Origin: Cohnella xylanilytica
GTDB taxonomy: Bacteria > Bacillota > Bacilli > Paenibacillales > Paenibacillaceae
Length of the DNA: 64,000 bases
Assembly (NCBI RefSeq): GCF_014212175.1
Contig: NZ_JACJVR010000087.1
Coordinates: 1-64,000 of the forward strand
Direction of reading: 5' to 3'
Translations under genes and position numbers: made by a program
Shown: piece after piece, positions 24,749-33,714 of the stretch
How positions within the stretch are numbered: the stretch's first letter is position 1
Layout: each line of letters starts with the position of its first letter
Notes under the pieces: generated by a model
Told to the model about the DNA's origin: nothing
The model's input: only the letters and a program-made list of their open reading frames with translations
The model's database searches: none

Positions 24749-25018
24749 TTAGGCTTCTAGCCGGTGCTCCAATTGACGGAGCTCGATCGCATCCTCCAGA
24801 AGCTCGATAAACTCGGAGGACAGGTTCATCTTCTTCGCTTCACGGTACACTTCCAACAGATGCTCGTCCTTCAGCGGGCGAAGCAGCGACGCCTTGTCGC
24901 TGAGCTGGCGCGCGGCGATCATATTCGGGAAGTCCGACTCGTGACGGCTGCCGACTGCGTCGTATGCGGCGGAATTCGCGCGCGGGACGAGCCGAAGCGA
25001 TTGGGATGGGCGACTCAT
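24749..25018 (-). CDS. sda: Sda-like sporulation histidine-kinase inhibitor with N-terminal extension
   Basis: An 89-residue protein. The C-terminal half (residues ~49-89) matches Sda, the helical hairpin that binds KinA and blocks sporulation when replication is disturbed: LKDEHLLEVYREAKKMNL then SSEFIELLEDAIELRQL (B. subtilis Sda has LSDELLIESYFKATEMNL and FIELIENEI). B. subtilis Sda is about 50 residues; here ~45 extra basic/polar residues precede the domain. The long form is favoured because the ATG at 25018 has AAGGGGGGAT at good spacing. An internal start at Met33 would give a shorter protein. It is monocistronic on the minus strand. Confidence 0.75.
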   Translation of the reverse strand: MSRPSQSLRLVPRANSAAYDAVGSRHESDFPNMIAARQLSDKASLLRPLKDEHLLEVYREAKKMNLSSEFIELLEDAIELRQLEHRLEA

Positions 25019-25260
25019 GTGGGGATCCCCCCTTCGCGGTATTTCTAGTGCATAGCTAGATATGGTTGTTTATGGAATGTTTCTTTAAAGTAGCATATCA
25101 CGGAAGAGCCGATTCGCAGAGGGGGGATTCATACTTTTGAATTTCTATTGACAGCATGATCGAGATGTGGTAATAAGGGTGTCTTTTCATAAAAAGGGGT
25201 AAAAAAGAATGCGCCCCCCAACGGAGGGGGCGCATCCGCCGGCCGGCCGATGCGGGCGGC
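25019..25260 (-). other. Intergenic region clpP-sda
   Basis: An A+T-rich 242-bp region holding the clpP terminator and the sda leader. I saw no DnaA box matching TTATNCACA upstream of sda and no high-scoring promoter. Confidence 0.4.
25201..25235 (-). terminator. Rho-independent terminator of clpP
   Basis: On the minus strand a 10-bp stem (ATGCGCCCCC/GGGGGCGCAT) is followed by CTTTTTT. Confidence 0.88.
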
Positions 25261-25842
25261 TCAGAGCTTCTCGATGACCTTGTCCACGAGGCCGTACGCC
25301 TTCGCTTCTTCGGCGTCCATGAAGTTGTCGCGGTCGGTATCCTTCTCGATCTTCTCGAGCGGCTGGCCGGTTCTCTCGGACAGAATGCCGTTGAGCTTGT
25401 CGCGCAGCTTCAGGATGCGGCGGGCGCGAATCTCGATGTCGCTCGCCTGCCCTTCCGCGCCGCCGAGCGGCTGGTGGATCATCACTTCGCTGTTCGGCAG
25501 GGCGTAGCGCTTGCCCTTGGCTCCCGCGGCGAGCAGGAACGCTCCCATGGAAGCGGCCATGCCGACGCAGATCGTGGAGACGTCGGGCTTGATGAATTGC
25601 ATCGTGTCGAAGATGGCCATGCCGGCCGTAATCGATCCGCCGGGGGAGTTGATGTAGAGACTGATGTCCTTCTCCGGGTCGTCGGCAGCCAGAAACAGCA
25701 TCTGGGCGATGATGGAATTGGCGACGACGTCGTTCACTCCGGTGCCGAGGAAGATGATGCGATCCTTCAGAAGACGGGAGTAAATATCGTAAGCGCGCTC
25801 TCCGCCTCTGCTCTGTTCAATGACCATAGGGACGAAACTCAT
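25261..25842 (-). CDS. clpP: ATP-dependent Clp protease proteolytic subunit
   Basis: A 193-residue serine peptidase that forms the Clp barrel with ClpC/X ATPases. The triad is visible: Ser in GMAASMGAFLL, His in MIHQPLGG, Asp in DRDNFMDAEEA. The start at 25842 (MSFVPMVIEQSRGGERAYDI) has AAAGGAGG upstream; the frame is open further 5' but that region contains the promoter. Expression is under a CtsR operator, so it is induced by heat and protein stress. Confidence 0.97.
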   Translation of the reverse strand: MSFVPMVIEQSRGGERAYDIYSRLLKDRIIFLGTGVNDVVANSIIAQMLFLAADDPEKDISLYINSPGGSITAGMAIFDTMQFIKPDVSTICVGMAASMGAFLLAAGAKGKRYALPNSEVMIHQPLGGAEGQASDIEIRARRILKLRDKLNGILSERTGQPLEKIEKDTDRDNFMDAEEAKAYGLVDKVIEKL

Positions 25843-25876
25843 GGGTCGACCCCTCCTTTGGATGGTTGGTTCCTTC

Positions 25877-25905
25877 ATTCTAATGGATCGGCGAACAAAA
25901 GTCAA
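25877..25905 (-). promoter_or_regulatory. Sigma-A promoter of clpP
   Basis: On the minus strand, TTGACT (25905-25900), 17 bases, TAGAAT (25882-25877). The -35 lies inside the CtsR operator. Confidence 0.85.
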
Positions 25906-25916
25906 AGAAAGTCAAA
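25900..25916 (+). promoter_or_regulatory. CtsR operator of clpP
   Basis: AGTCAAA-GAA-AGTCAAA is an exact match to the CtsR heptad direct repeat (RGTCAAA N3 RGTCAAA). A further inverted heptad, TTTGACC, follows at 25921-25927. Confidence 0.93.
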
Positions 25917-25931
25917 CGAGTTTGACCAAAC

Positions 25932-25958
25932 AAAAATGCGACCGTATGCGACGGCCGC
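25932..25958 (-). terminator. Terminator of tRNA-Arg
   Basis: On the minus strand GCGGCCGT pairs with ACGGTCGC (one G-U) around CGCAT, followed by ATTTTTG. Confidence 0.65.
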
Positions 25959-26062
25959 TTCCGCTGTATTCTATTCGATGTTCGACAGCTCGAGTCGATG
26001 CTCAATGGCTTGGATCGATGGTCAATGGCGTAGCGCCGATTGACGGCTTCGCGAATTCGTTA

Positions 26063-26137
26063 TGGCGCGCCCGTAGGGAATCGAACCCCAATCTCAGGCT
26101 CCGGAGGCCTGCGTCATATCCGTTGGACCACGGGCGC
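26063..26137 (-). tRNA. tRNA-Arg (CCG)
   Basis: A 75-nt cloverleaf on the minus strand. The acceptor stem is GCGCCCG/CGGGCGC, the anticodon loop CTCCGGA gives anticodon CCG, the discriminator is G and the CCA is encoded. It sits between clpP and cggR, as trnQ-Arg does in B. subtilis. Confidence 0.94.
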
Positions 26138-26162
26138 ACGTTCAATTGCGACAGCAAAAATT

Positions 26163-26191
26163 ATTATAGGCGATCGGGAAGCAAAAAGCAA
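26163..26191 (-). promoter_or_regulatory. Sigma-A promoter of tRNA-Arg
   Basis: On the minus strand TTGCTT (26191-26186), 17 bases, TATAAT (26168-26163). Confidence 0.75.
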
Positions 26192-26236
26192 GTCGGAAAC
26201 GGAATGAATATCGGGCAAATATTTGAACGGCGTCCC

Positions 26237-26265
26237 TTGCGATTTGGAGGCAGTTCCATTAAAAT
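26237..26265 (+). promoter_or_regulatory. Sigma-A promoter of the cggR-gapA operon
   Basis: TTGCGA (26237-26242), 17 bases, TAAAAT (26260-26265), just upstream of the CggR operator. Confidence 0.75.
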
Positions 26266-26272
26266 GAGGGTG

Positions 26273-26312
26273 TGGGACTTAAAGTGATGCAGCGGGACAT
26301 TTTACGTCCAGC
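26273..26312 (+). promoter_or_regulatory. CggR operator
   Basis: Two direct half-regions, TGGGACTTAAAGTGA and CGGGACATTTTACGTCCAGC, closely match the B. subtilis CggR operator downstream of the cggR promoter (CGGGAC...TGTC repeats). It lies just after the -10, so bound CggR would block transcription until fructose-1,6-bisphosphate releases it. Confidence 0.88.
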
Positions 26313-26364
26313 TTGCCGCCCGCAATCGTGCCGAGGCCAACCGGCATTAGGGGAGGCCTAAACT

Positions 26365-27387
26365 TTGCGGAATATCCTTCATATTCAGAAGAGACTGATT
26401 CCGGACCTGCTGCCGGTCATGCAGAAGCGTTACGAGATTCTGCACCGCCTCCTGATCTCCGGAACGATGGGCCGGCGAAGCCTGGCGGCGAGCCTCGACC
26501 TGACGGAGAGGACGCTGCGGGCCGAGCTGGACCTGCTCCGGGAGCAAGGGCTGCTGGAGGCGGGATCGGCGGGGATGACGCTCAGCGAAGCCGGAAGACG
26601 GCTGCTGGAGGAGATGGAGCCGCTCGTCAAGGAGCTGTTCGGCTTGTCCGACCTTGAAGAAGCGGTTCGCGCGAAGTTCGGGCTGCGCAAGGTCGTCATC
26701 GTGCCCGGCGACTCCGACGAGTCGGACGACGTCAAGCGGGAGCTCGGGCGGGCGGGCAGCCGCGTGCTCGGCCAATCGCTGTCGCCCGGCGACGTCGTCG
26801 CCGTCATGGGCGGCACGACGATGGCGCGGATGGCCGCCCACTTCAAGGTGAGCGCTCCGCTCGCGGACAACTGGTTCGTGCCGGCCCGCGGCGGTCTCGG
26901 CGAGAGCGTCGACTACCAGGCGAACACGATCGCCTCGGAGCTGGCCAAGCGCACGGGCGCCCGCTACCGGATGCTGCACGTGCCCGACCATCTGAGCGAA
27001 GAGGCGTACCAGACGATCATGCTGGAGCCGAACGTTCGCGAGGTGGTCGACATGATCCGCTCCGCCCGCATCGTCGTGCACGGCATCGGCGAAGCGGTCA
27101 CGATGGCCCGCCGCCGGAAGCTCGACCCGGAGACGATCGCGGAGCTGCTCAAGGACGGGGCTCTCGCCGAGGCGTTCGGGTACTACTTCGACCGGGACGG
27201 CCGCGTGGTGCACCGGATGGCCACCGCCGGCCTGCGGCTCGAGGACATCGAAGCCGCCGAGACGGTCATCGGGCTGGCCGGCGGGCGCAGCAAGGGCGAG
27301 GCGATCGCGGCGGTGATGAGGTTCGGGCACGACGACGTGCTCGTCACCGACGAAGCCGCCGCCGAGGAAGCCCTGCGCCACTCGTAA
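26365..27387 (+). CDS. cggR: Central glycolytic genes regulator
   Basis: A 340-residue SorC/DeoR-type repressor. The N-terminal winged helix-turn-helix is at residues ~20-75 (RRSLAASLDLTERTLRAELD), and the C-terminal sugar-phosphate-binding domain contains GDVVAVMGGTTMARMA and VHGIGEA. It represses its own operon and is relieved by fructose-1,6-bisphosphate. The TTG start has AGGGGAGG 8 bases upstream. It is the first gene of the glycolytic operon. Confidence 0.95.
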   Translation: MRNILHIQKRLIPDLLPVMQKRYEILHRLLISGTMGRRSLAASLDLTERTLRAELDLLREQGLLEAGSAGMTLSEAGRRLLEEMEPLVKELFGLSDLEEAVRAKFGLRKVVIVPGDSDESDDVKRELGRAGSRVLGQSLSPGDVVAVMGGTTMARMAAHFKVSAPLADNWFVPARGGLGESVDYQANTIASELAKRTGARYRMLHVPDHLSEEAYQTIMLEPNVREVVDMIRSARIVVHGIGEAVTMARRRKLDPETIAELLKDGALAEAFGYYFDRDGRVVHRMATAGLRLEDIEAAETVIGLAGGRSKGEAIAAVMRFGHDDVLVTDEAAAEEALRHS

Positions 27388-27396
27388 GACCGGGAC

Positions 27397-27416
27397 GGCC
27401 GCCGCTTGAGGCGGCC
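27397..27416 (+). promoter_or_regulatory. Stem-loop between cggR and gapA
   Basis: GGCCGCC (27397-27403) pairs perfectly with GGCGGCC (27410-27416) around GCTTGA, with no T run. In B. subtilis the cggR-gapA messenger is cut near this junction and a stem-loop protects gapA, so a processing/stabilising role is likely here. Confidence 0.6.
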
Positions 27417-27501
27417 CCCGGGTGGCAAATCGTGGTCTTGGCGCATTTTTGCGCCTGCAATAGATCAAAATAAAACAAAGATTTCCAAGGAGGAACCATT
27501 C

Positions 27502-28509
<1,008 letters not shown>

Positions 28510-28538
28510 GATTCGCCCATATCCGCAAGCGGCATTGT

Positions 28539-28564
28539 AAAGAGGAGTCTCCGCGCTCCTCTTT
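28539..28564 (+). promoter_or_regulatory. Perfect hairpin between gapA and pgk
   Basis: AAAGAGGAG (28539-28547) pairs with CTCCTCTTT (28556-28564) around an 8-base loop. The sequence after it is AAGTCCG, so it is at most a weak terminator; it could lower pgk expression relative to gapA or protect the gapA 3' end. Confidence 0.6.
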
Positions 28565-28611
28565 AAGTCCGTTTGTAACCGAAGAACTTACGCAGGAGGA
28601 GAGAGCTGACC

Positions 28612-29793
28612 ATGAATAAGAAAAGCATTCGCGACATCGACGTGAAAGGCAAGAAAGTATTCGTCCGCGTCGACTTCAACGTACCGCTCGAGAACGGGGC
28701 GATCACCGACGATACCCGGATCCGCGAGACTCTTCCGACGATCCGCTTCCTGATCGAGAAGGGCGCCAAGGTCATCCTCGCGAGCCATCTGGGCCGTCCG
28801 AAGGGACAAGTCGTCGAAGAGATGCGTCTGACTCCGGTCGCCGCCCGCCTGTCCGAGCTGCTCGGCAAGCCGGTCGCCAAGGCCGACGAAGCGGTCGGCG
28901 AAGCGGTTCAAGCGAAGGCATCCGCGCTGAACGAAGGCGACGTGCTGCTTCTCGAGAACGTGCGCTTCTACGAAGGCGAAGAGAAGAACGATCCGGAGCT
29001 GGCCAAGGCGTTCGCGTCCCTGGCGGACATCTTCGTCAACGACGCGTTCGGCGCCGCTCACCGCGCGCATGCGTCCACCGAAGGCATCGCCCACTTCCTG
29101 CCGGCCGTATCCGGCCTGCTCATGGAGAAGGAGCTGGACGTCCTCGGCAAGGCGCTGAACAACCCGGAGCGCCCGTTCACGGCGATCGTCGGCGGCTCCA
29201 AGGTCAAGGACAAGATCGACGTCATCAACAAAATGATCGAGATCGCCGACAACATCCTGATCGGCGGCGGCCTCTCCTATACTTTCCTCAAAGCGCAAGG
29301 CCACGAGATCGGCTTGTCCCTGTGCGACGACTCCAAGCTTGATCTGGTGCTCGAGTTCGTCGAGAAGGCGAAGAAGCTCGGCAAGAACTTCCTGCTGCCG
29401 GTCGACATCGTCGTATCGGAAGACTTCAAAGCGGCTGTCAACGCGGAGATCGTCGGTCAAGGCGGCATTCCGGCCAACAAGGAAGGCGTCGACATCGGTC
29501 CGAAGACCCGCGAGCTGTACGCCGAAGTCATCAAGAACTCCAAGCTCGTCGTATGGAACGGACCGATGGGCGTATTCGAAGTCGACGACTTCGCTAACGG
29601 CACCCGCGCGGTCGCGCAGGCGTGCGCGGAGACGTCCGGCTACACCGTCATCGGCGGCGGGGACTCCGCGGCCGCGGTCGAGAAGTTCCGCCTGGCCGAC
29701 AAGATGGACCACATCTCCACCGGCGGCGGCGCGTCGCTCGAGTTCATGGAAGGCAAGGCACTTCCGGGCGTCGTCGCTCTGAACGACAAGTGA
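28612..29793 (+). CDS. pgk: Phosphoglycerate kinase
   Basis: A 393-residue two-domain kinase that makes ATP from 1,3-bisphosphoglycerate. It has VDFNVPLENG, SHLGRPKG, the nucleotide site GGSKVKDKIDVI and the C-terminal GGGDSAAAVEKF / STGGGASLEFMEG. GCAGGAGGAG precedes the ATG. Confidence 0.97.
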   Translation: MNKKSIRDIDVKGKKVFVRVDFNVPLENGAITDDTRIRETLPTIRFLIEKGAKVILASHLGRPKGQVVEEMRLTPVAARLSELLGKPVAKADEAVGEAVQAKASALNEGDVLLLENVRFYEGEEKNDPELAKAFASLADIFVNDAFGAAHRAHASTEGIAHFLPAVSGLLMEKELDVLGKALNNPERPFTAIVGGSKVKDKIDVINKMIEIADNILIGGGLSYTFLKAQGHEIGLSLCDDSKLDLVLEFVEKAKKLGKNFLLPVDIVVSEDFKAAVNAEIVGQGGIPANKEGVDIGPKTRELYAEVIKNSKLVVWNGPMGVFEVDDFANGTRAVAQACAETSGYTVIGGGDSAAAVEKFRLADKMDHISTGGGASLEFMEGKALPGVVALNDK

Positions 29794-29803
29794 GGTGCAA
29801 CCT

Positions 29804-30559
29804 ATGAGCAGAACTCCGATCATCGCAGGCAACTGGAAAATGTTCAAGACCGTCTCCGAAGCGGTCGCCTTCGTTAACGACGTGAAGGGCAAAGCGGAAG
29901 TCGCCGGCGTCGAGAGCGTCATCTGCGCTCCTTACACGGCGCTGCCGGCGCTCGTCGAAGCGGTCAAAGGCACTTCGCTCAAGATCGGCGCGCAGAACCT
30001 TCACTTCGAAGACAACGGCGCGTTCACGGGCGAGATCAGCGGCGTCATGCTGAAGGACCTCGGCGTCGACTACGTCATCGTCGGGCACTCCGAGCGCCGC
30101 CAATACTTCAACGAGACGGACGAGACCGTGAACAAGAAGCTGCACGCGGCGTTCAAGCACGGCATCGTGCCGATCCTGTGCGTCGGCGAGAAGCTCGAGG
30201 AGCGCGAAGCCGGCAAGACGAACGAAGTGAACCGCATCCAGACGGAAGCGGCGTTCGCGGGCCTGACCGCGGAGCAAGCCGCGCAAGTGGTCATCGCGTA
30301 CGAGCCGATCTGGGCGATCGGAACGGGCAAGTCTTCCACGGCGACGGACGCCAACGACGCGATCTCGTATATTCGCAGCGTCGTGAGCGGCCTGTACGGC
30401 GCGGAAGTCGCGGCGAAGGTCCGCATTCAATACGGCGGCAGCGTGAAGCCGAACAACGTGGCCGAGTACCTGGGACAATCCGACATCGACGGAGCCCTGG
30501 TCGGCGGCGCCAGCCTGGAACCGGCTTCCTACGTGGCTCTGGTCGAGGGGGCGAAGTAA
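29804..30559 (+). CDS. tpiA: Triosephosphate isomerase
   Basis: A 251-residue TIM barrel with the N-terminal AGNWKMFK (catalytic Lys), VGHSERRQYF (catalytic His), AYEPIWAIGTGK (catalytic Glu) and QYGGSVKPNN. The ATG at 29804 is used; GTG 29795 lies within the ribosome site GTGAGGTG. It begins 10 bases after pgk. Confidence 0.97.
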   Translation: MSRTPIIAGNWKMFKTVSEAVAFVNDVKGKAEVAGVESVICAPYTALPALVEAVKGTSLKIGAQNLHFEDNGAFTGEISGVMLKDLGVDYVIVGHSERRQYFNETDETVNKKLHAAFKHGIVPILCVGEKLEEREAGKTNEVNRIQTEAAFAGLTAEQAAQVVIAYEPIWAIGTGKSSTATDANDAISYIRSVVSGLYGAEVAAKVRIQYGGSVKPNNVAEYLGQSDIDGALVGGASLEPASYVALVEGAK

Positions 30560-30560
30560 G

Positions 30561-32093
30561 ATGGCGGCACCCAAACCGGTAGCTCTGATCATCCTGGACG
30601 GCTTCGGCCTTCGCGAGGAGACGCACGGCAACGCCGTGGCCCAAGCGAAGAAGCCGAACTTCGACCGCTTCTGGTCGACGTATCCGCACACGCAGCTGAC
30701 CGCGCAAGGCGAAGCGGTCGGCCTGCCGGAAGGCCAGATGGGCAACTCCGAGGTCGGCCACCTGAACATCGGCGCAGGCCGCATCGTGTACCAGGACCTG
30801 ACCCGCATCACGAAGTCGATCCGCGAAGGCGACTTCTTCGAGAACGAGACGCTGCTCGGCGCGGTTCGTCACGCCAAGCAGAACGGCAAGAAGCTTCACC
30901 TGTACGGGCTGCTCTCCGACGGCGGCGTGCACAGCCACATCGCCCACTGCTTCGCCCTGCTCGAGCTGGCGAAGAAGGAAGGGCTGACCGAGGTGTACGT
31001 GCACGCGTTCCTCGACGGGCGCGACGTCGCTCCGGACAGCGCGGTCGGCTACCTGCAGCAGCTTCAGGCGAAGATCGAAGTGCTCGGCGTCGGGAAGATC
31101 GCGACGGTTCAAGGCCGCTACTACGCGATGGACCGCGACAAGCGGTGGGACCGCGTCGAGAAGTCTTACCGCGCCATGGTGTACGGCGAAGGCCCGACGT
31201 ATACGGACCCGATCCAAGCGGTGAAGGAATCGTACGAGAAGTCGGTCATGGACGAATTCGTCATGCCGACGGTCATCGTCGGCGCGGACGGCAAGCCGGT
31301 CGGCCTCGTGGAAGCGGAGGACGCGGTCGTGTTCTTCAACTTCCGCCCGGACCGCGCGATCCAGCTGTCGAACGTGTTCACGAACGAGGACTTCCGCGGC
31401 TTCGACCGCGGCGAGAAGTTCCCGAAGAACCTGTACTTCGTCTGCTTGACGCTGTTCTCCGAATCCGTCGGAGGCTTCGTCGCCTACAAGCCGAAGGAGC
31501 TCGACAACACGCTGGGCGAGGTGCTCGTGCAGCAAGGCAAGACGCAACTGCGCATCGCCGAGACCGAGAAGTACCCGCACGTGACGTTCTTCTTCAGCGG
31601 CGGACGCGACATCCAGCTTCCGGGCGAGACTCGCATCCTCATCAATTCGCCGAAGGTCGCGACCTATGACCTGAAGCCGGAGATGAGCGCATACGAAGTC
31701 GCCGACGCGGCGGTGAAGGAGATCGAGGCCGACAAGCACGACGCGATCATCCTGAACTTCGCCAACCCGGACATGGTCGGCCACTCCGGCATGCTGGAGC
31801 CGACGATCAAGGCGGTCGAGGCGACCGACGAGTGCCTCGGCAAGGTCGTCGACGCCATTCTGGCGAAGGGCGGCGTCGCCGTCATTATCGCCGACCACGG
31901 CAACGCCGACATGGTCATCGACGACCAAGGCCGCCCGTTCACGGCGCACACCACCAACCCGGTGCCGTGCATCGTGACGAAGCAAGGCGTGACGCTGCGC
32001 GACGGCGGCATCCTGGCGGACGTCGCCCCGACGCTGCTGAAGCTTCTCGAGCTTCCGCAGCCGAAGGAGATGACCGGCGTCTCGCTGATCTGA
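30561..32093 (+). CDS. gpmI: 2,3-bisphosphoglycerate-independent phosphoglycerate mutase
   Basis: A 510-residue manganese enzyme with the N-terminal LIILDGFGLREE, the active-site Ser in GQMGNSEVGHLNIGAG, the C-terminal metal site NFANPDMVGHSG and DHGNADMVID. It begins one base after the tpiA stop. Confidence 0.97.
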   Translation: MAAPKPVALIILDGFGLREETHGNAVAQAKKPNFDRFWSTYPHTQLTAQGEAVGLPEGQMGNSEVGHLNIGAGRIVYQDLTRITKSIREGDFFENETLLGAVRHAKQNGKKLHLYGLLSDGGVHSHIAHCFALLELAKKEGLTEVYVHAFLDGRDVAPDSAVGYLQQLQAKIEVLGVGKIATVQGRYYAMDRDKRWDRVEKSYRAMVYGEGPTYTDPIQAVKESYEKSVMDEFVMPTVIVGADGKPVGLVEAEDAVVFFNFRPDRAIQLSNVFTNEDFRGFDRGEKFPKNLYFVCLTLFSESVGGFVAYKPKELDNTLGEVLVQQGKTQLRIAETEKYPHVTFFFSGGRDIQLPGETRILINSPKVATYDLKPEMSAYEVADAAVKEIEADKHDAIILNFANPDMVGHSGMLEPTIKAVEATDECLGKVVDAILAKGGVAVIIADHGNADMVIDDQGRPFTAHTTNPVPCIVTKQGVTLRDGGILADVAPTLLKLLELPQPKEMTGVSLI

Positions 32094-32220
32094 TTCGCGG
32101 ATGCAGGGCCAAGCCGCGCGACCGGATCCGCATTCGCACCGTATAAGTATTCAGCTTGGCTAAACATAAGCGGGCTTAAAGGCCTCAACTCAACCTATTC
32201 CAATGAAGGAGTGTTTACTC

Positions 32221-33513
32221 ATGACGATCATTTCCGACGTGTACGCACGCGAAGTACTGGACTCCCGCGGGAATCCGACCGTTGAAGTAGAAGTTACCCT
32301 CGAATCCGGCGGCTTCGGCTCCGCCATCGTTCCGTCCGGCGCCTCCACCGGCGCTTACGAAGCCGTTGAGCTTCGCGACGGCGACAAAGACCGTTACCTC
32401 GGCAAAGGCGTTCAAAAAGCCGTCGAGAACGTCAACACCATCATCGCGCCGGAGATCATCGGCTACGACGCTCTGGACCAAGTCGCGATCGACCGCAAGA
32501 TGATCGAGCTGGACGGCACGCCGAACAAGGCGAAGCTGGGCGCCAACGCGATCCTGGCCGTCTCCATCGCCGTCGCCCGCGCGGCTGCCGACGCTCTGGA
32601 CATCCCGCTGTCCGCTTACCTGGGCGGCTTCAACGCGAAGACGCTGCCGGTTCCGATGATGAACATCGTCAACGGCGGCGCTCACGCCGACAACAACGTC
32701 GACGTGCAAGAGTTCATGGTTCTGCCGGTCGGCGCTCCTTCCTTCAAGGAAGCTCTGCGCACGGGCGCCGAGATCTTCCACGCCCTGAAGTCCGTTCTGA
32801 AGGCCAAAGGCCTGAACACGGCCGTAGGCGACGAAGGCGGCTTCGCTCCGAACTTCGGCTCCAACGAAGAAGCTCTGTCCACGATCATCGAAGCGATCGA
32901 GAAGGCCGGCTACAAGCCGGGCGTCGACGTGTTCCTGGGCATGGACGTCGCTTCCACCGAGTTCTACAAGGACGGCAAGTACCACCTCGAAGGCGAAGGC
33001 AAGTCCTTCACCTCCGCCGAGTTCGTCGACCTGCTCGCCAGCTGGGTAGACAAATACCCGCTGATCACGATCGAAGACGGCTGCTCCGAAGACGACTGGG
33101 AAGGCTGGAAGCTGCTCACCGAGAAGCTCGGCGACAAAGTTCAGCTCGTCGGCGACGACCTGTTCGTCACGAACACCGAGCGTCTGTCCCAAGGCATCGA
33201 GAAGGGCATCGGCAACTCGATTCTCGTCAAGGTTAACCAGATCGGCTCGCTGACCGAGACGTTCGACGCGATCGAGATGGCGAAGCGCGCCGGCTACACG
33301 GCCGTTATCTCCCACCGTTCCGGCGAATCCGAAGACAGCACGATCGCCGACATCGCCGTCGCTACCAACGCCGGCCAGATCAAGACCGGCGCTCCGTCCC
33401 GTACGGACCGCGTGGCGAAGTACAACCAGCTGCTCCGCATCGAAGACCGCCTGGGCTCCACGGCTCAATACGCCGGCAAGTCCGCGTTCTACAACCTGCG
33501 CAACTTCAAATAA
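32221..33513 (+). CDS. eno: Enolase
   Basis: A 430-residue enzyme that converts 2-phosphoglycerate to phosphoenolpyruvate. It has REVLDSRGNPTVEVEV, GAHADNNVDVQEFM, GDEGGFAPNF, LLITIEDG-type metal loop (PLITIEDGCSEDDW), and the enolase signature ILVKVNQIGSLTET. AAGGAGTG precedes the ATG. It ends the glycolytic group; the 127-bp gap after gpmI might hold its own promoter, but none is clear. Confidence 0.97.
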   Translation: MTIISDVYAREVLDSRGNPTVEVEVTLESGGFGSAIVPSGASTGAYEAVELRDGDKDRYLGKGVQKAVENVNTIIAPEIIGYDALDQVAIDRKMIELDGTPNKAKLGANAILAVSIAVARAAADALDIPLSAYLGGFNAKTLPVPMMNIVNGGAHADNNVDVQEFMVLPVGAPSFKEALRTGAEIFHALKSVLKAKGLNTAVGDEGGFAPNFGSNEEALSTIIEAIEKAGYKPGVDVFLGMDVASTEFYKDGKYHLEGEGKSFTSAEFVDLLASWVDKYPLITIEDGCSEDDWEGWKLLTEKLGDKVQLVGDDLFVTNTERLSQGIEKGIGNSILVKVNQIGSLTETFDAIEMAKRAGYTAVISHRSGESEDSTIADIAVATNAGQIKTGAPSRTDRVAKYNQLLRIEDRLGSTAQYAGKSAFYNLRNFK

Positions 33514-33543
33514 GCTCGCCGGGTCACGCATTCTCTCATAACG

Positions 33544-33592
33544 AATCCCCAAGGAACGCCGGATAGGCGGCGGGCCTTGGGGATTTTTTTTT
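33544..33592 (+). terminator. Terminator after eno
   Basis: An 11-bp stem, AATCCCCAAGG/CCTTGGGGATT, with a longer apical loop and nine T residues. Confidence 0.93.
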
Positions 33593-33660
33593 CATAATGA
33601 CACACCTTTCTTCCAGGAACGACAGTTATTAGGCAAATGGGACGTTCCCGGCCTCGTTCA

Positions 33661-33669
33661 TGTTATAAT
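33661..33669 (+). promoter_or_regulatory. Extended -10 promoter of the two-component operon
   Basis: TGT-TATAAT with consensus -10 at 33664-33669; the -35 is not recognisable. Confidence 0.6.
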
Positions 33670-33714
33670 ATTCGAATAACACGCCCCAAGACAGACAGCG
33701 AGGGATGGCCCGCG

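Noticed and set aside
25019..25260. DnaA boxes upstream of the Sda-like gene
   Set aside because: B. subtilis sda is DnaA-regulated, but no sequence close to TTATCCACA was found in the upstream region.
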